Source of the DNA: Micrococcaceae bacterium Sec5.7
GTDB lineage: Bacteria > Actinomycetota > Actinomycetes > Actinomycetales > Micrococcaceae
Reading direction: 5' to 3'
Length of the DNA stretch: 64,000 nt
Assembly (NCBI GenBank): GCA_039636785.1
Contig: CP144169.1
Span: 2,728,001-2,792,000 of the forward strand
Both the position numbers and the translations under genes were made by a program. The stretch's first letter is position 1; each line of letters begins with the position of its first letter. Of the stretch, positions 1-9,607 are shown one piece after another. The notes under the pieces were generated by a model, which saw only the letters and a list, made by a program, of their open reading frames with translations, had not been told where the DNA came from and searched no databases.

Positions 1-1001
1 TCGGTCACCCAGTAGCGCAGCGAATCCATCAGCAGCTGCAGTGAGTGGGGCTGCCGGACATTGAGGGAGTTTCCAGTGCCGGTGTAGTCCATGTAGTGCT
101 GGAGGTCGTCCTCCACCAGGCGGTAGTAGGAGGAGTTGTCGATGCCCTTGAAGGACAGCGTGGGCCCCAGGTGGTTGCCTTCCGCGGTGTGGTTGTACAC
201 CACGTCCAGGATGACCTCGATGCCCGCCTTGTGCAGGGACCGTACCATGGCCTTGAAGTCCTGGACCTGCTGGCCGGTGTCCCCCGTTGAGCTGTAGCTG
301 TTGTGCGGGGCGAAGAAACCGATGGTGTTGTAGCCCCAGTAGTTGTTCAGTCCCTTCTCCTGCAGAATGCCGTCATTGACGAACTGGTGCACCGGCATCA
401 GCTCGATCGCCGTGATGCCCAGCTTCTGCAGGTGCGAGATGACGGCGGGATGCGCCACACCGGCGTACGTGCCCCGCTGTTCCTCCGGGACCTCGGGATG
501 CAGCTGTGTCAGCCCCTTTACATGGGCCTCGTAGATCACCGATTTGTGGTAAGGAACGCGAAGGTTATGGTCCCCGTCCCAGTCGAAGAACGGGTTGATG
601 ACCACGCCAAGCATCATGTGCGGCGCCGAATCCGCATCGTTGCGGGACTCGGGCTCGCCCATGTTGTAGGAGAAGAGCGCGGGATCCCAGTCAATCTGGC
701 CCTGGACCGCCTTGGCGTAGGGGTCCAGGAGGAGCTTGTTGGGGTTGAAGCGGTTACCGGATGCGGGGTCGTAGATGCCGTGCACGCGGTAGCCGTATTT
801 CTGACCCGGCTGGACCTGCGGCAGGTAGCAGTGCCACACGTAGCCGTCCACCTCCACCACGTCGAACCTGGTTTCCGTTCCGGCGTCGTCAACCAGGCAG
901 AGCTCTACCTTCTCAGCGTGCTCGCTGAACAGGGCAAAGTTGGTGCCGGTGCCATCAAACGTGGCACCAAGGGGGTACGCCGATCCGGGCCAGATTTCCA
1001 T
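1..1001 (-). CDS. glgX: Glycogen debranching enzyme GlgX, N-terminal part (runs off the window)
   Basis: The protein is an isoamylase-type GH13 enzyme that cleaves alpha-1,6 branches of glycogen limit dextrin. The start ATG lies at 999-1001 and gives [19 protein letters not shown], the usual beginning of GlgX, followed by the CBM48 fold ([20 protein letters not shown]). GH13 barrel segments follow: [28 protein letters not shown] and the conserved [14 protein letters not shown]. About 333 codons are present; the family is about 700 aa, so the catalytic Asp/Glu residues lie beyond base 1. The gene starts 73 bases downstream of nnr on the same strand. Confidence 0.95.
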   Translation of the reverse strand, partial: MEIWPGSAYPLGATFDGTGTNFALFSEHAEKVELCLVDDAGTETRFDVVEVDGYVWHCYLPQVQPGQKYGYRVHGIYDPASGNRFNPNKLLLDPYAKAVQGQIDWDPALFSYNMGEPESRNDADSAPHMMLGVVINPFFDWDGDHNLRVPYHKSVIYEAHVKGLTQLHPEVPEEQRGTYAGVAHPAVISHLQKLGITAIELMPVHQFVNDGILQEKGLNNYWGYNTIGFFAPHNSYSSTGDTGQQVQDFKAMVRSLHKAGIEVILDVVYNHTAEGNHLGPTLSFKGIDNSSYYRLVEDDLQHYMDYTGTGNSLNVRQPHSLQLLMDSLRYWVT

Positions 1002-1073
1002 TCGTGCTCCTCAATGTTGTCCAACACCGGGTGTCGGAAAAAGCGTTCGCGCCGTGCCGGTAAAAACCTAGCT

Positions 1074-2645
1074 TCACCTTAACGGGTGGGTGCGACTATT
1101 ACGTTTCGCCGACCCTTGATTACTAAGTTCGCTGATGTTGGACCACACCCCGGGTATGGCGTCGGCGATTCTGCCCGCGGCCAGCGGCCCTCCAGCAGAC
1201 GCGCGAGTGCCGGCCAGCCCGTGCAGGCTTGCGGCCATCGCGGCTATTGCCGCCCACCGTTCGTCCGGATCGATCCCCAGATCCGTGAAGCGCCCGACGT
1301 CGGATCCCACCTGCGCGAGCAGGGCACCGATGATCCCTGCCAGGACATCCCCGCTGCCGGCCGTGGCCAGCCACGGGCTTCCCTCCGACTGGCTGTAAAA
1401 ATCCTGGAACGGCGACGCCACCAGGGTCGTGGCGCCCTTTAGCAGCACGGTTGCTTCCGTCAGTCCGGCTGCCTGCCGCACAGCAGCCAGCGTCGACGCC
1501 TCCACGCCCTGGCGGTCCAGCTCAACGCCGAGACTGTTCAAAAGCACGGCCAGCTCACCTGCGTGAGGCGTCAGCACCACCTGCGGGGCGAGGACGTGGG
1601 GCAGGGCAGGCAGCGCGCCGGCGTCGGCGATGGTGGCCAGCCCTGAATCAGCGGCGTCACGGACGCGTTGCAACTGTTCAGGATCGCTGTCATCCAGGCC
1701 GGAACCCACCAGCCACGCCTGCACATGGGTTTCGGCCACGGTCCCGGAGCTGCACACCACCTCCGGGCACGCCTGGCGGACCAGCTCCGCGACTTCCGGC
1801 GGGCCCAGGTAACGCACCATGCCCACGCCTGCCGCGAGCGCTCCCCGGCACGCGAGGACCGCGGCTCCGGGATAGGCAGCCGAGCCGGCCACCACTCCAA
1901 GCACTCCGCGCGAGTATTTATGCGAGCGCCGCTCCGGCCGCGGCAGCAGCAGGGCGAGGTCTTCAGCTTCCAGCCGCTTGAGCGCGGGCCATGGGAGCCC
2001 TGCCTCGATCCCGATCGGCACCACCTGCACCCGCCCTGCAAAATTGGCGCCCGGGTCAGCGAGCAGCCCTGCCTTGGCCGCGCCGAACGTGACCGTCAGC
2101 CCGGCGGGCAGCACGGGCGCATTCACCTCGCCGGTATCAGCGTCCACACCGCTGGGCACGTCGCAAGCTACCACCAGCCCGGGTCCGGCGGCCCCCAGCA
2201 GGGCCACAAACGCGGCGGCGGTTCCGCGCAGCCCTCCGTTGGCGCCGGTCCCAAGAATTGCGTCAAGTACGACGTCGGCCCTCGCGGCTTCCGCCGCCAG
2301 CTCAGTGACGTTCGCGTCAGTCAGCGAGTAAACGCGCCCGCCGGCCCGTTCAAAAGCAGCCAGAGCACCGGCATGCCCTTCCCCGGCCGTGAGCACCGCC
2401 GTCGTCCGCATCCCGCGGCCGGCAAGCAAAGCGGCCGCGAACAGTCCGTCCCCGCCGTTGTTGCCCTTGCCGGCGAGCACGGCGACGCTGGCGCCGTAGA
2501 GGCGCCGGCCTCTGGACCGAAGTTCACGGACCACCGCATTGGCGAGTCCGTGGGCGGCCCGCTGCATAAGAGCAGCGCCCATGCCCGATGCCAGGAAAGG
2601 CTCTTCAGTGTCCCGTATCTGGGTTCCGGTGTAGGCGCTGATCAT
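1074..2645 (-). CDS. nnr: Bifunctional NAD(P)H-hydrate repair enzyme Nnr (epimerase plus ADP-dependent dehydratase)
   Basis: This 523-aa fusion repairs hydrated NAD(P)H. The N-terminal YjeF_N epimerase half (about residues 1-215) shows VAVLAGKGNNGGDGLFAA and ACDVPSGVDADTG. The C-terminal YjeF_C ribokinase-like half (about 225-500) shows VVLTPHAGE and the catalytic, ADP-binding ATAGSGDVLAGIIGALLAQ. Length fits the fused bacterial family. The last ~20 residues (SNQGSAKRNSRTHPLR) look like an unstructured tail. It lies between acpS upstream and glgX downstream, all on the minus strand; acpS-nnr adjacency is common in Actinobacteria. Confidence 0.95.
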   Translation of the reverse strand: MISAYTGTQIRDTEEPFLASGMGAALMQRAAHGLANAVVRELRSRGRRLYGASVAVLAGKGNNGGDGLFAAALLAGRGMRTTAVLTAGEGHAGALAAFERAGGRVYSLTDANVTELAAEAARADVVLDAILGTGANGGLRGTAAAFVALLGAAGPGLVVACDVPSGVDADTGEVNAPVLPAGLTVTFGAAKAGLLADPGANFAGRVQVVPIGIEAGLPWPALKRLEAEDLALLLPRPERRSHKYSRGVLGVVAGSAAYPGAAVLACRGALAAGVGMVRYLGPPEVAELVRQACPEVVCSSGTVAETHVQAWLVGSGLDDSDPEQLQRVRDAADSGLATIADAGALPALPHVLAPQVVLTPHAGELAVLLNSLGVELDRQGVEASTLAAVRQAAGLTEATVLLKGATTLVASPFQDFYSQSEGSPWLATAGSGDVLAGIIGALLAQVGSDVGRFTDLGIDPDERWAAIAAMAASLHGLAGTRASAGGPLAAGRIADAIPGVWSNISELSNQGSAKRNSRTHPLR

Positions 2646-2730
2646 GGAGTTCAGTCCGTTCGCGGTGCTGTCCGTGGGCTGTGTGCCTGGCCCGTGCCGT
2701 GTACGGGCGGGGTTCCTGCGGAAGTAGTGC

Positions 2731-3078
2731 CTAGCCTTCGGCCAGGACAGTGGCCGTGGCGATCCCGCCGTCGTGGCTCATGGAGAGGTGCCAGCGCTTG
2801 ACGCCCTTGGCCTCGGCCACTGCCAGCACGGTTCCGGTGACCTGGATGGTGGGGCCGTTCTGGTCCAGTCCGATCCAGCAGTCCTGCCAGTTCATGCCTG
2901 CTGGAGCGCCCAGCACCTTTGCCACGGCTTCCTTGGCGGCAAAGCGCGCGGCCAGGGAGCGGGTGTTCAGCCCGCGTTCGGCCGGAACAAACAGCCTGTC
3001 CCGGAGCCCGGGGGTGCGCTCGAGCTGCCGGCCGAACCGCTCGATGTCTACAACGTCTACGCCAATGCCAACAATCAT
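2731..3078 (-). CDS. acpS: Holo-[acyl-carrier-protein] synthase AcpS
   Basis: This enzyme transfers 4'-phosphopantetheine from CoA to the serine of apo-ACP. The 115-aa protein has the family signature at both ends: [12 protein letters not shown] near the N-terminus (Mg-binding Asp) and [17 protein letters not shown] (the Glu of FAAKEA) in the middle. The C-terminal [13 protein letters not shown] motif is also present. Length is typical of AcpS-type PPTases. The ATG at 3076-3078 starts directly with MIVGIGVD. Downstream on the same strand is nnr, 85 bases away, so they may be co-transcribed. Confidence 0.96.
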   Translation of the reverse strand: MIVGIGVDVVDIERFGRQLERTPGLRDRLFVPAERGLNTRSLAARFAAKEAVAKVLGAPAGMNWQDCWIGLDQNGPTIQVTGTVLAVAEAKGVKRWHLSMSHDGGIATATVLAEG

Positions 3079-3136
3079 GCCGCTATTCTACGGTGGCGCT
3101 GCACCACTCCGGCCCAATTTAGCCGTGCAAACGGCA

Positions 3137-3178
3137 GCGGCCCAGCTGCGCGTCACGCTGGACGCGCGGCTGGGCCGC
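3137..3178 (-). terminator. Strong hairpin downstream of glmS
   Basis: An 18-bp stem (GCGGCCCAGCTGCGCGTC at 3137-3154, pairing with 3161-3178 with one mismatch that can be G:U) closes a 6-nt loop. It lies 71 bases after the glmS stop and before acpS, as expected for a factor-independent or actinobacterial I-shaped terminator. There is no long U tract. Confidence 0.75.
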
Positions 3179-3248
3179 GTTGCACCCGGATGCGTGAAAG
3201 CACCGGCAACCGGAAAGCCCGGCCTGGGGCGCCTGGTTTGGCCGGCAG

Positions 3249-5141
3249 TTACTCTACGGTCACGCTCTTGGCCAGGTTGCGGGGCTGGTCCACGTCGTAC
3301 CCCTTGGCCGACGCCAGTGCCAGCGCGAAAATCTGCAGCGGCACGGTTGCCAGAAGTGGTGCGAGCAGGGTTGGCGTCTCCGGGATGTAGAAAACGTGCT
3401 CGGCGTAGTCCTTGACCGCTTCGTCGCCCTCTTCGGCAATTACGATGGTCTTTGCACCGCGGGCGCGGACTTCCTGGATGTTGGAGACCACCTTGGCGTG
3501 CAGGGAGTCGCGGCCGCGCGGGGACGGCACCACCACAAATACCGGCTGCCCCTCTTCGATCAGCGCGATGGGGCCATGCTTGAGCTCACCGGCGGCAAAG
3601 CCTTCAGCATGGATGTAGGCCAGCTCCTTGAGCTTGAGGGCGCCCTCCATGGCCACGGGGAAGCCCACGTGGCGGCCCAGGAACAGTACGGACTTGGCGT
3701 CAGCCATGGCCCGGCCCAGTTCCTTGATCTGGCCCTCGTTGTCCAGGATGCGCTGGATCTTGGCCGGGATCTTGCCCAGGTCGGCAAGGATGTCCTTGAT
3801 CTCGCCCTGGAACTTGTTCCCGCGCAGCTGTGCCAGATAAAGGCCCAGGAGGTAGGCGGCGGTGATCTGTGCGAGGAACGCCTTGGTGGATGCCACCGCG
3901 ATCTCGGGACCGGCGTGGGTGTAAAGCACGGCATCGGATTCACGCGGGATAGTGGAGCCGTTGGTGTTACAGATGGAGAGCGTCTTGGCGCCCTGCTCCT
4001 TGGCGTACCGGACAGCCATGAGCGTGTCCATCGTCTCGCCGGACTGGGAGATGGAAACGATCAGCGTGTTGGCATCAACAATCGGATCACGGTAACGGAA
4101 CTCGTGCGAGAGCTCCACCTCGGTGGGGATCCGGCACCAGTGCTCGATCGCGTACTTGGCCACCTGGCCGGCATACGCTGACGTGCCGCAGGCCAGCACA
4201 ATGATCTTGTTGACGCTCTTCAGCAGCTCGGGATCGATCCGGAGCTCATCGAGGGTCAGCTTGCCTTTAACATCCGAGCGGCCCAGGAGAGTCGCAGCCA
4301 CGGCGTCCGGCTGATCGTGGATTTCCTTCTCCATGAAGGACGGGAAGCCGCCCTTTTCCGCGGAAGCCGGGTCCCAGTCAACGTGGTATTCCTTGCCCTC
4401 TGCGGGTGCACCGAAGAAGTCGGTGATCTCCACGGAGTCTGCGGTGATGGTGACGATCTGGTCCTGGCCCAGTTCCACAGCACGGCGGGTGTAGTCGATG
4501 AAGCCGGAGACGTCGGAGCCGAGGAAGTTCTCGCCGTCGCCCAGTCCCACCACCAACGGTGAGTTGCGGCGGGCAGCCACCACGACGTCGGGCTGGTCTG
4601 CGTGCACGGCGAGAAGGGTGAAGGCGCCTTCAAGGCGCTGGCACGCCAGCTGCATGGCCTTGGTCAGGCCGCCGTTGGAGACGTCGCCGTTGAGCTTGGT
4701 CCGGAAGATGTCGCCCAGGAGCGCGGCGGCCACCTCCGTGTCCGTCTCGGAAGCGAACTCCGCGCCCTTGGCCACCAGCTCCTGCTTGAGCTCGGCGAAG
4801 TTTTCAATGATGCCGTTGTGGATGAGCGCCAGCCTGCCACCGTCGGACAGGTGCGGATGCGCGTTCTGGTCCGTGGGGCCGCCGTGGGTGGCCCAGCGGG
4901 TGTGGCCGATTCCGGTAGAGGACTCAGGCAGCGGGCTGCCTTCCAGCTCGGCGAGCAGATTGCTCAGCTTCCCGGACTTCTTCCGGGAGGAGATGACACC
5001 GTCGGCAACAACGGCGATGCCCGCCGAGTCATAGCCGCGGTACTCCAGCCGGCGCAGTCCTTCAAGGACAACGTCCAGGGCGTTGTGTCCGGCATTTCCC
5101 CGGCCTGCCGAATGACCTACATATCCTACGATTCCACACAT
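3249..5141 (-). CDS. glmS: Glutamine--fructose-6-phosphate aminotransferase (isomerizing)
   Basis: This enzyme makes glucosamine-6-phosphate from fructose-6-phosphate and glutamine, the first step of UDP-GlcNAc synthesis. The start was set at the ATG at 5139-5141 because it exposes MCGIVGYVG; Cys2 is the N-terminal nucleophile of the class II glutaminase. An upstream in-frame start would bury it behind 64 residues. The glutaminase domain (about 2-230) has GIGHTRWATHG and HNGIIEN. Two SIS domains follow, with ACGTSAYAGQVAKY and SISQSGETMDTL. The end is DQPRNLAKSVTVE, the usual C-terminal substrate-closing tail. Length is 630 aa, normal for the family. glmM lies 3 kb away. Confidence 0.97.
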   Translation of the reverse strand: MCGIVGYVGHSAGRGNAGHNALDVVLEGLRRLEYRGYDSAGIAVVADGVISSRKKSGKLSNLLAELEGSPLPESSTGIGHTRWATHGGPTDQNAHPHLSDGGRLALIHNGIIENFAELKQELVAKGAEFASETDTEVAAALLGDIFRTKLNGDVSNGGLTKAMQLACQRLEGAFTLLAVHADQPDVVVAARRNSPLVVGLGDGENFLGSDVSGFIDYTRRAVELGQDQIVTITADSVEITDFFGAPAEGKEYHVDWDPASAEKGGFPSFMEKEIHDQPDAVAATLLGRSDVKGKLTLDELRIDPELLKSVNKIIVLACGTSAYAGQVAKYAIEHWCRIPTEVELSHEFRYRDPIVDANTLIVSISQSGETMDTLMAVRYAKEQGAKTLSICNTNGSTIPRESDAVLYTHAGPEIAVASTKAFLAQITAAYLLGLYLAQLRGNKFQGEIKDILADLGKIPAKIQRILDNEGQIKELGRAMADAKSVLFLGRHVGFPVAMEGALKLKELAYIHAEGFAAGELKHGPIALIEEGQPVFVVVPSPRGRDSLHAKVVSNIQEVRARGAKTIVIAEEGDEAVKDYAEHVFYIPETPTLLAPLLATVPLQIFALALASAKGYDVDQPRNLAKSVTVE

Positions 5142-5254
5142 GGAGACAAGCCTAGCTGGCTTCCAAGAGAGCGGACGTAGGACCTCAGTGCGATGGCGTA
5201 ATGTACGGCTTCCGAAAGTCCGCCGCTTCGCGCTAACAGGCCCGTCCGAATAAT

Positions 5255-5287
5255 GGCAGGACGCCCGCCAATTGGGGGCGTCCTGCC
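5255..5287 (-). terminator. Perfect 12-bp hairpin in the glmS-coaA divergent gap
   Basis: GGCAGGACGCCC (5255-5266) pairs with 5276-5287. It lies in a gap between two divergent genes where no living gene ends. The likeliest client is the decayed minus-strand surface-protein relic just upstream (5360-5640). Confidence 0.55.
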
Positions 5288-5359
5288 CGGTTACGGGGTT
5301 CAGCTCCGTTGGGTGCGCCGGCCACCGGCGCACCCGTAACAGTCCCAGCGCCTGGCCGC

Positions 5360-5640
5360 TGCCCGCTTCCGTGTGCGCAGAGTCACCAAATTTCCGGCTC
5401 CTGCCGCTGCGAGCGGGACCTCCGACGCCGGTAGTGCTTCCGGTACCGCCGGGGTCCCCGCCGGCCTGACGACGGGAAGCTTCGAACCGGGGCAGTGGCC
5501 CCGGGCCCGTTCGTCCCGGGCACGTCGAAGACCAGCCCGCCGTTGCGATCCGCCTGGACCCGGCCCACTGCTACCGGATCCGAATGCAGGTAAACGTAGA
5601 TCCAGCGGATGCCACAGACATTACAATCCCTCCATTTCGC
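5360..5640 (-). pseudogene. Decayed C-terminal end of a cell-surface protein (tentative)
   Basis: Read on the minus strand from about 5640, one frame gives [17 protein letters not shown] followed by ADRNGGLVFDVPG, resembling repeat modules at the end of actinobacterial surface proteins. A second frame then gives PAGTPAVPEALPASEV and PLAAAGAGNLVTL, which resembles a proline/alanine linker plus a degenerate LAxTG-type sorting motif. No single frame is open and no start fits, so this is best read as a frameshifted relic. It is followed by a hairpin at 5255-5287. The assignment rests on residue character only. Confidence 0.3.
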
Positions 5641-5671
5641 TCTGGGCTCCGCGCGGGGCAGAATCTCTAGG

Positions 5672-6637
5672 GTGACTTTGCAACGCAATGAAGCGAACGG
5701 CGACGGCGTCTCCCCGTTCGTGGAGCTGGACCGGCAGACCTGGTCCCGGCTCGCTGCCCAGATGGAACAGCCTCTCAACGAAGAGGACATCCTCCGGCTG
5801 CGTGGACTCGGCGATCCCCTGGACATGAAGGAAATCCGCGAGGTCTATCTGCCGCTCTCGCGGCTCCTGCATCTGTATGTGGAGGCTGCAGGCCAGCTGC
5901 ACTCGGCCACCACCACCTTCCTCGGCGAGAAGACGCAGCGCACGCCGTTCGTGATCGGCGTGGCCGGTTCCGTGGCGGTGGGCAAGTCCACCATCGCCCG
6001 CGTGCTCCGGGAAATGCTCCGGCGCTGGCCGGGCACCCCCAACGTGGAACTCATCACCACGGACGGGTTCCTGTACCCGCTGGCCGAACTCCAGCGCCGG
6101 CAGCTGCTGGAGCGCAAGGGCTTTCCGGAGTCGTATGACCGCCGGGCCCTGCTGCGCTTTGTGAGCGAGATCAAGAGCGGCGCTGAAGAAGTGCGGGCGC
6201 CGTGGTACTCCCATGTCACCTATGACATCGTCCCGGGCAAGGAGGTTGTGGTCCGCCGCCCGGACGTGCTGATTGTTGAGGGTCTGAACGTGCTGGCTCC
6301 GGCCCGCCCCCGCCACGACGGCAAACAGGGCCTGGCACTGAGCGACTTCTTTGACTTCTCCATCTATGTGGATGCCAAAACCTCCTACATCGAGGAGTGG
6401 TATGTGGACCGGTTCCGCAAGCTCCGCACCACGGCATTCGCGCAGCCCGAATCCTACTTCCACCGGTACGCCACGCTTTCGGATACCGAGGCGGAAAGCA
6501 CAGCCCGCGAAATCTGGAAGCGCATCAACGAACCCAACCTGGAAGAGAACGTGCTGCCGACGCGCGGCCGGGCGCAGCTGGTGCTCTCCAAGGATTCCGA
6601 CCACTCCATCCGCCGCATGCTGCTCAGGAAGGTCTAG
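5672..6637 (+). CDS. coaA: Type I pantothenate kinase CoaA
   Basis: This ATP-dependent kinase catalyses the first committed step of coenzyme A synthesis. The chosen start is the GTG at 5672 ([12 protein letters not shown]), which gives 321 aa, the family's normal length; an in-frame extension to 5609 adds 21 unlikely residues. The Walker A segment [12 protein letters not shown] is at about residues 95-106, followed by TTDGFLYPL and the hallmark IVEGLNVL. The acceptor-binding region includes FSIYVDA and EEWYVDRF. No clear Shine-Dalgarno sequence precedes the GTG, so leaderless initiation is possible. The M15 peptidase gene begins 3 bases after its stop. Confidence 0.95.
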   Translation: MTLQRNEANGDGVSPFVELDRQTWSRLAAQMEQPLNEEDILRLRGLGDPLDMKEIREVYLPLSRLLHLYVEAAGQLHSATTTFLGEKTQRTPFVIGVAGSVAVGKSTIARVLREMLRRWPGTPNVELITTDGFLYPLAELQRRQLLERKGFPESYDRRALLRFVSEIKSGAEEVRAPWYSHVTYDIVPGKEVVVRRPDVLIVEGLNVLAPARPRHDGKQGLALSDFFDFSIYVDAKTSYIEEWYVDRFRKLRTTAFAQPESYFHRYATLSDTEAESTAREIWKRINEPNLEENVLPTRGRAQLVLSKDSDHSIRRMLLRKV

Positions 6638-6640
6638 CAC

Positions 6641-7519
6641 GTGTGCTGCCATCACTCCCCCGGCCCGGGCAGACGCGCCTTCACCCGCTTCCTCGCGGCC
6701 GGCGCCGGGCTGACCGTCCTGGCAGCCTGCACACCGGACAGCGCTGCGGAACAGCCGCCGTCGCCCTCCCCCGCCGGCTCCTCCGCTTCACCGTCTGCAG
6801 AAACAGCGGCGTCCGCCTCCCCCACACGTAACGCACCGCCAAGCGCAACGCCAAGCGCAGCGTCCGCGACCGCCTCGGCGCCGGCACCGCCGTCGGCCGC
6901 TTCCGCGTTGCCGAAGCAGTTCTCCCTGACGGATCCCGCCAGCCCATGGCTCGTGGTCAACAAGCACCGTCCGCTGGTTCCGGCGGACTACGCCCCGGCG
7001 GATCTGGTACAGCCCAGGGTACTGCTGGCAGTTTCCGGCGAAGCGGCCCTGTTGAACAGCACGACGGCGGCTGCCGCGGAAAAGCTGTTCGCGGCGGCTG
7101 CGCGGGACGGAGTCGCCACGACGCTGGCGAGCGGCTACCGTTCATACGGCACCCAGACGGCCACCTACAACGGCTACGTCAGTTCCCGCGGCCAGGCGGA
7201 CGCAGACACGGCATCGGCGCGGCCGGGGTACTCCGAGCACCAGACCGGGTGGTCATTCGACATCGGCGACGGCGGCGGGTCCTGCGGTTTCCAGCCATGC
7301 TTCGCAGATCAGCCGGCTGCCGTGTGGGCCAAAGCCAATGCGCACCGGTATGGCTTTGTGGTGCGGTATCCGTTGACGCTCCATCCGGTCACGGGGTACT
7401 ACTACGAGCCGTGGCACCTGAGGTACATCGGTGTTGAGGCCGCATCGGACATGAAGAAAAGCGGCATCAGCACCCTGGAAGAGTACTTTGGCCTGGAAGC
7501 CGCGCCGGGCTACTCATAG
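6641..7519 (+). CDS. M15-family D,D-carboxypeptidase-like lipoprotein (VanY/DacY type)
   Basis: The 292-aa protein is likely an exported zinc peptidase that trims D-Ala-D-Ala ends of peptidoglycan precursors. It begins with an Arg-rich n-region and hydrophobic core ending in the lipobox-like TVLAAC (about residues 25-30), then a Ser/Ala/Pro-rich linker to about residue 85. The catalytic domain has ASGYRSYGTQ, the zinc motif SARPGYSEHQTGWSFDI (His and Asp ligands), and the C-terminal ligand region YEPWHLRYIG. The GTG start leaves 3 bases after coaA, suggesting co-transcription. Confidence 0.9.
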   Translation: MCCHHSPGPGRRAFTRFLAAGAGLTVLAACTPDSAAEQPPSPSPAGSSASPSAETAASASPTRNAPPSATPSAASATASAPAPPSAASALPKQFSLTDPASPWLVVNKHRPLVPADYAPADLVQPRVLLAVSGEAALLNSTTAAAAEKLFAAAARDGVATTLASGYRSYGTQTATYNGYVSSRGQADADTASARPGYSEHQTGWSFDIGDGGGSCGFQPCFADQPAAVWAKANAHRYGFVVRYPLTLHPVTGYYYEPWHLRYIGVEAASDMKKSGISTLEEYFGLEAAPGYS

Positions 7520-7610
7520 CGGCAGCTCTGCTCAACCGGAGCCCGACACACCGTCGGAGAATCACTCCCTTGTCATCCGATGTTAATAAGCGTGCGCTAG
7601 CTTGGACCCT

Positions 7611-8006
7611 ATGTTGAGTGGATTTAGAAGTTTTGTCATGAAAGGCAACGTCGTTGACCTTGCCGTAGCCGTTGTCGTTGGTGCTGCTTTCAGCGCCGTC
7701 ATCAACTCCATCGTTGATGGCCTGCTGACTCCCTTGATTGGCCGGCTGTTCAGCGCCAAGGGCATCGAAGAGATGGCCTGGGAGGGGTTCAAATACGGGT
7801 CCGTAGTTTCCGCCATCATCTCGTTCCTGCTGATCGCCGCCGCGATATACTTCGTCGTGGTCATGCCGATGAACCACATGATCGAACGCAGGAACCGCAG
7901 GCTGGGCATCAATCAGGATGTCCAGGAAGAGGCCGCCGAAGATCCGCAGATCGCGCTGCTGACCGAGATCCGTGACGCATTGCGTCACGACGCCGCGCGC
8001 AGGTAG
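7611..8006 (+). CDS. mscL: Large-conductance mechanosensitive channel MscL
   Basis: This membrane channel releases osmolytes on hypoosmotic shock. The ATG at 7611 gives MLSGFRSFVMKGNVVDLAVAVVVGAAF, the typical amphipathic N-terminus and pore-lining TM1. TM2 is around residues 70-90 (ISFLLIAAAIYFVVV), and a charged cytoplasmic helix closes the 131-aa protein. An upstream in-frame TTG at 7602 would add only three residues. There is no good Shine-Dalgarno sequence. The gene converges on glmM across a shared hairpin. Confidence 0.95.
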   Translation: MLSGFRSFVMKGNVVDLAVAVVVGAAFSAVINSIVDGLLTPLIGRLFSAKGIEEMAWEGFKYGSVVSAIISFLLIAAAIYFVVVMPMNHMIERRNRRLGINQDVQEEAAEDPQIALLTEIRDALRHDAARR

Positions 8007-8026
8007 CTCCACGGATCAAGCTGACG

Positions 8027-8056
8027 GCGGCCCGGCTCCTGAAGGAGGCGGGCCGC
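8027..8056. terminator. Bidirectional terminator between mscL and glmM
   Basis: GCGGCCCGGCTCC (8027-8039) and GGAGGCGGGCCGC (8044-8056) form a 13-bp stem with one mismatch and a TGAA loop. It is placed 20 bases after mscL and 48 bases after glmM, which converge here. Confidence 0.8.
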
Positions 8057-8104
8057 TGTCAATTGTGGCTGTTGGCAGGCGGGACGTCGTGCCCGTTCAG
8101 CCGA

Positions 8105-9466
8105 TCAGTCGGAGACCAGCGCGAGGGCAAGCTCGGTCTGGACTACTTCTGCGAGCCGCTCGGCAATGGCCCGGGCCGTCTCGTGGTCTCCGGCCTCCAC
8201 CATCACGCGCACCACCGGTTCGGTGCCGGAGGGGCGCAGCAGGACACGGCCGGTATCGCCGAGTTCGGCTTCAGCGCGGGCCACCGCGGCGGCCAGCACG
8301 ACATCGCCGTTGACCCGGGTGCGGTCCACGCCCTTGACGTTGATGAGAACCTGCGGAAGTTTGGTCATCACCGTGGCCAGCTGCTTCAGAGGCCGCCCTG
8401 TGAGCGCAACCTGTGCAGCGAGCTGCAGGCCCGTCAGGACGCCGTCGCCGGTGGTGGCGTAATCGGCAAAGATCACGTGGCCGGACTGCTCGCCGCCGAG
8501 GTTGAAGCCGCCGTCGCGCATTGCTTCGAGGACGTAGCGGTCCCCCACGGCGGTTTCGCGGAGGCTGATGCCCGCTTCGCGGAGCGCAATCTTGAGGCCG
8601 AGGTTGCTCATGACGGTGGCTACCAGGACGTTGTCCTTGAGTTTGCCGGAGGCCTTCAGCGCGACGGCAAGGATGGCCATGATCTGGTCGCCGTCCACTT
8701 CGTTGCCTTCATGGTCCACCGCGAGGCAGCGGTCGGCGTCGCCGTCGTGGGCGATCCCCAGGTCTGCCTGGTGTTTGAGCACTGCCGCCTTGAGGGGGCC
8801 CAGGTGGGTGGAGCCCACGCCTTCGTTGATGTTGAGGCCGTCCGGTTCCGCGCCGATCAACACAACGTCAGCGCCGGCGTCCTTGAATACCTGGGGCGAA
8901 CAGCCGCTGGCAGCGCCGTGGGCGCAGTCCAGGACAACCCTGATGCCGTCCAGACGGTGCGGGAGGGTCCCCAGCAGGTGCACGATGTAGCGGTCCTCGG
9001 CGTCGGAGAAGCGCTGGATCCGGCCTACGTCGCCGCCGACTGGCCGGACAGGCTCCTTGGCCATCTGTTCCTCGATGGCGTTCTCCACGTCATCCGGGAG
9101 CTTCTGCCCACCGCGGGCAAAGAACTTGATGCCGTTGTCAGGCGCGGGGTTGTGGGAGGCGGAGATCATCACGCCGAAGTCGGCGTTCAGATCCGCCACC
9201 AGGTAGGCCGCGGCCGGCGTGGGCAGCACACCGGCATCGTAGACGTCGATGCCGGAGCTCGAGAGTCCCGCCTCCACGGCTGCCGCGATGAACTCACCGC
9301 TGGCACGCGGATCACGCGCCACCACGGCGCGCGGCCGGGTGCCGTAGGTGTTGCGGTCGTGGCCAAGCACAACGGCGGCAGCCTGGGCCAGCTGCATTGC
9401 CAGCTCGGCAGTCAACAGGCCGTTAGCCAGGCCCCGGACACCATCTGTTCCAAATAATCTAGACAT
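8105..9466 (-). CDS. glmM: Phosphoglucosamine mutase GlmM
   Basis: This enzyme interconverts glucosamine-6-phosphate and glucosamine-1-phosphate, the step after GlmS. The start at 9466 gives [16 protein letters not shown]; the longer reading frame adds 13 residues of upstream DNA. The phosphoserine loop [16 protein letters not shown], the metal-binding loop AHDGDADRC and the sugar-binding loop GGEQSGHVI are all present. The C-terminal phosphate-binding loop is [15 protein letters not shown]. The product is 453 aa, typical of the family. It lies downstream of rpsI-rplM on the same strand, an arrangement usual in Actinobacteria, but a terminator separates them. Confidence 0.97.
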   Translation of the reverse strand: MSRLFGTDGVRGLANGLLTAELAMQLAQAAAVVLGHDRNTYGTRPRAVVARDPRASGEFIAAAVEAGLSSSGIDVYDAGVLPTPAAAYLVADLNADFGVMISASHNPAPDNGIKFFARGGQKLPDDVENAIEEQMAKEPVRPVGGDVGRIQRFSDAEDRYIVHLLGTLPHRLDGIRVVLDCAHGAASGCSPQVFKDAGADVVLIGAEPDGLNINEGVGSTHLGPLKAAVLKHQADLGIAHDGDADRCLAVDHEGNEVDGDQIMAILAVALKASGKLKDNVLVATVMSNLGLKIALREAGISLRETAVGDRYVLEAMRDGGFNLGGEQSGHVIFADYATTGDGVLTGLQLAAQVALTGRPLKQLATVMTKLPQVLINVKGVDRTRVNGDVVLAAAVARAEAELGDTGRVLLRPSGTEPVVRVMVEAGDHETARAIAERLAEVVQTELALALVSD

Positions 9467-9559
9467 CGGGTCAAGCTTAGACGATGGAGGCCGCGAGCCC
9501 TGCACTCAGGCGCTGCGGACCGGCTTCACATTACCCACGGCCGCGAACCGATAAACGGC

Positions 9560-9595
9560 GGAAGCCCGCCCCGCCGGATGGCGGGACGGGCTTCC
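9560..9595 (-). terminator. Terminator of the rplM-rpsI operon
   Basis: GGAAGCCCGCCCCGCC (9560-9575) pairs with 9580-9595 with one bulge-like mismatch around a GGAT loop. It starts 13 bases after the rpsI stop on the minus strand. Confidence 0.85.
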
Positions 9596-9607
9596 GTGTA
9601 AGCGGGT

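Noticed and set aside
5142..5333. N-terminal extension of glmS of 64 residues
   Set aside because: It would block the N-terminal Cys nucleophile required for glutaminase activity.
8063..9457. 464-codon frame on the plus strand
   Set aside because: Complement of glmM; composition is a shadow of glmM codons.
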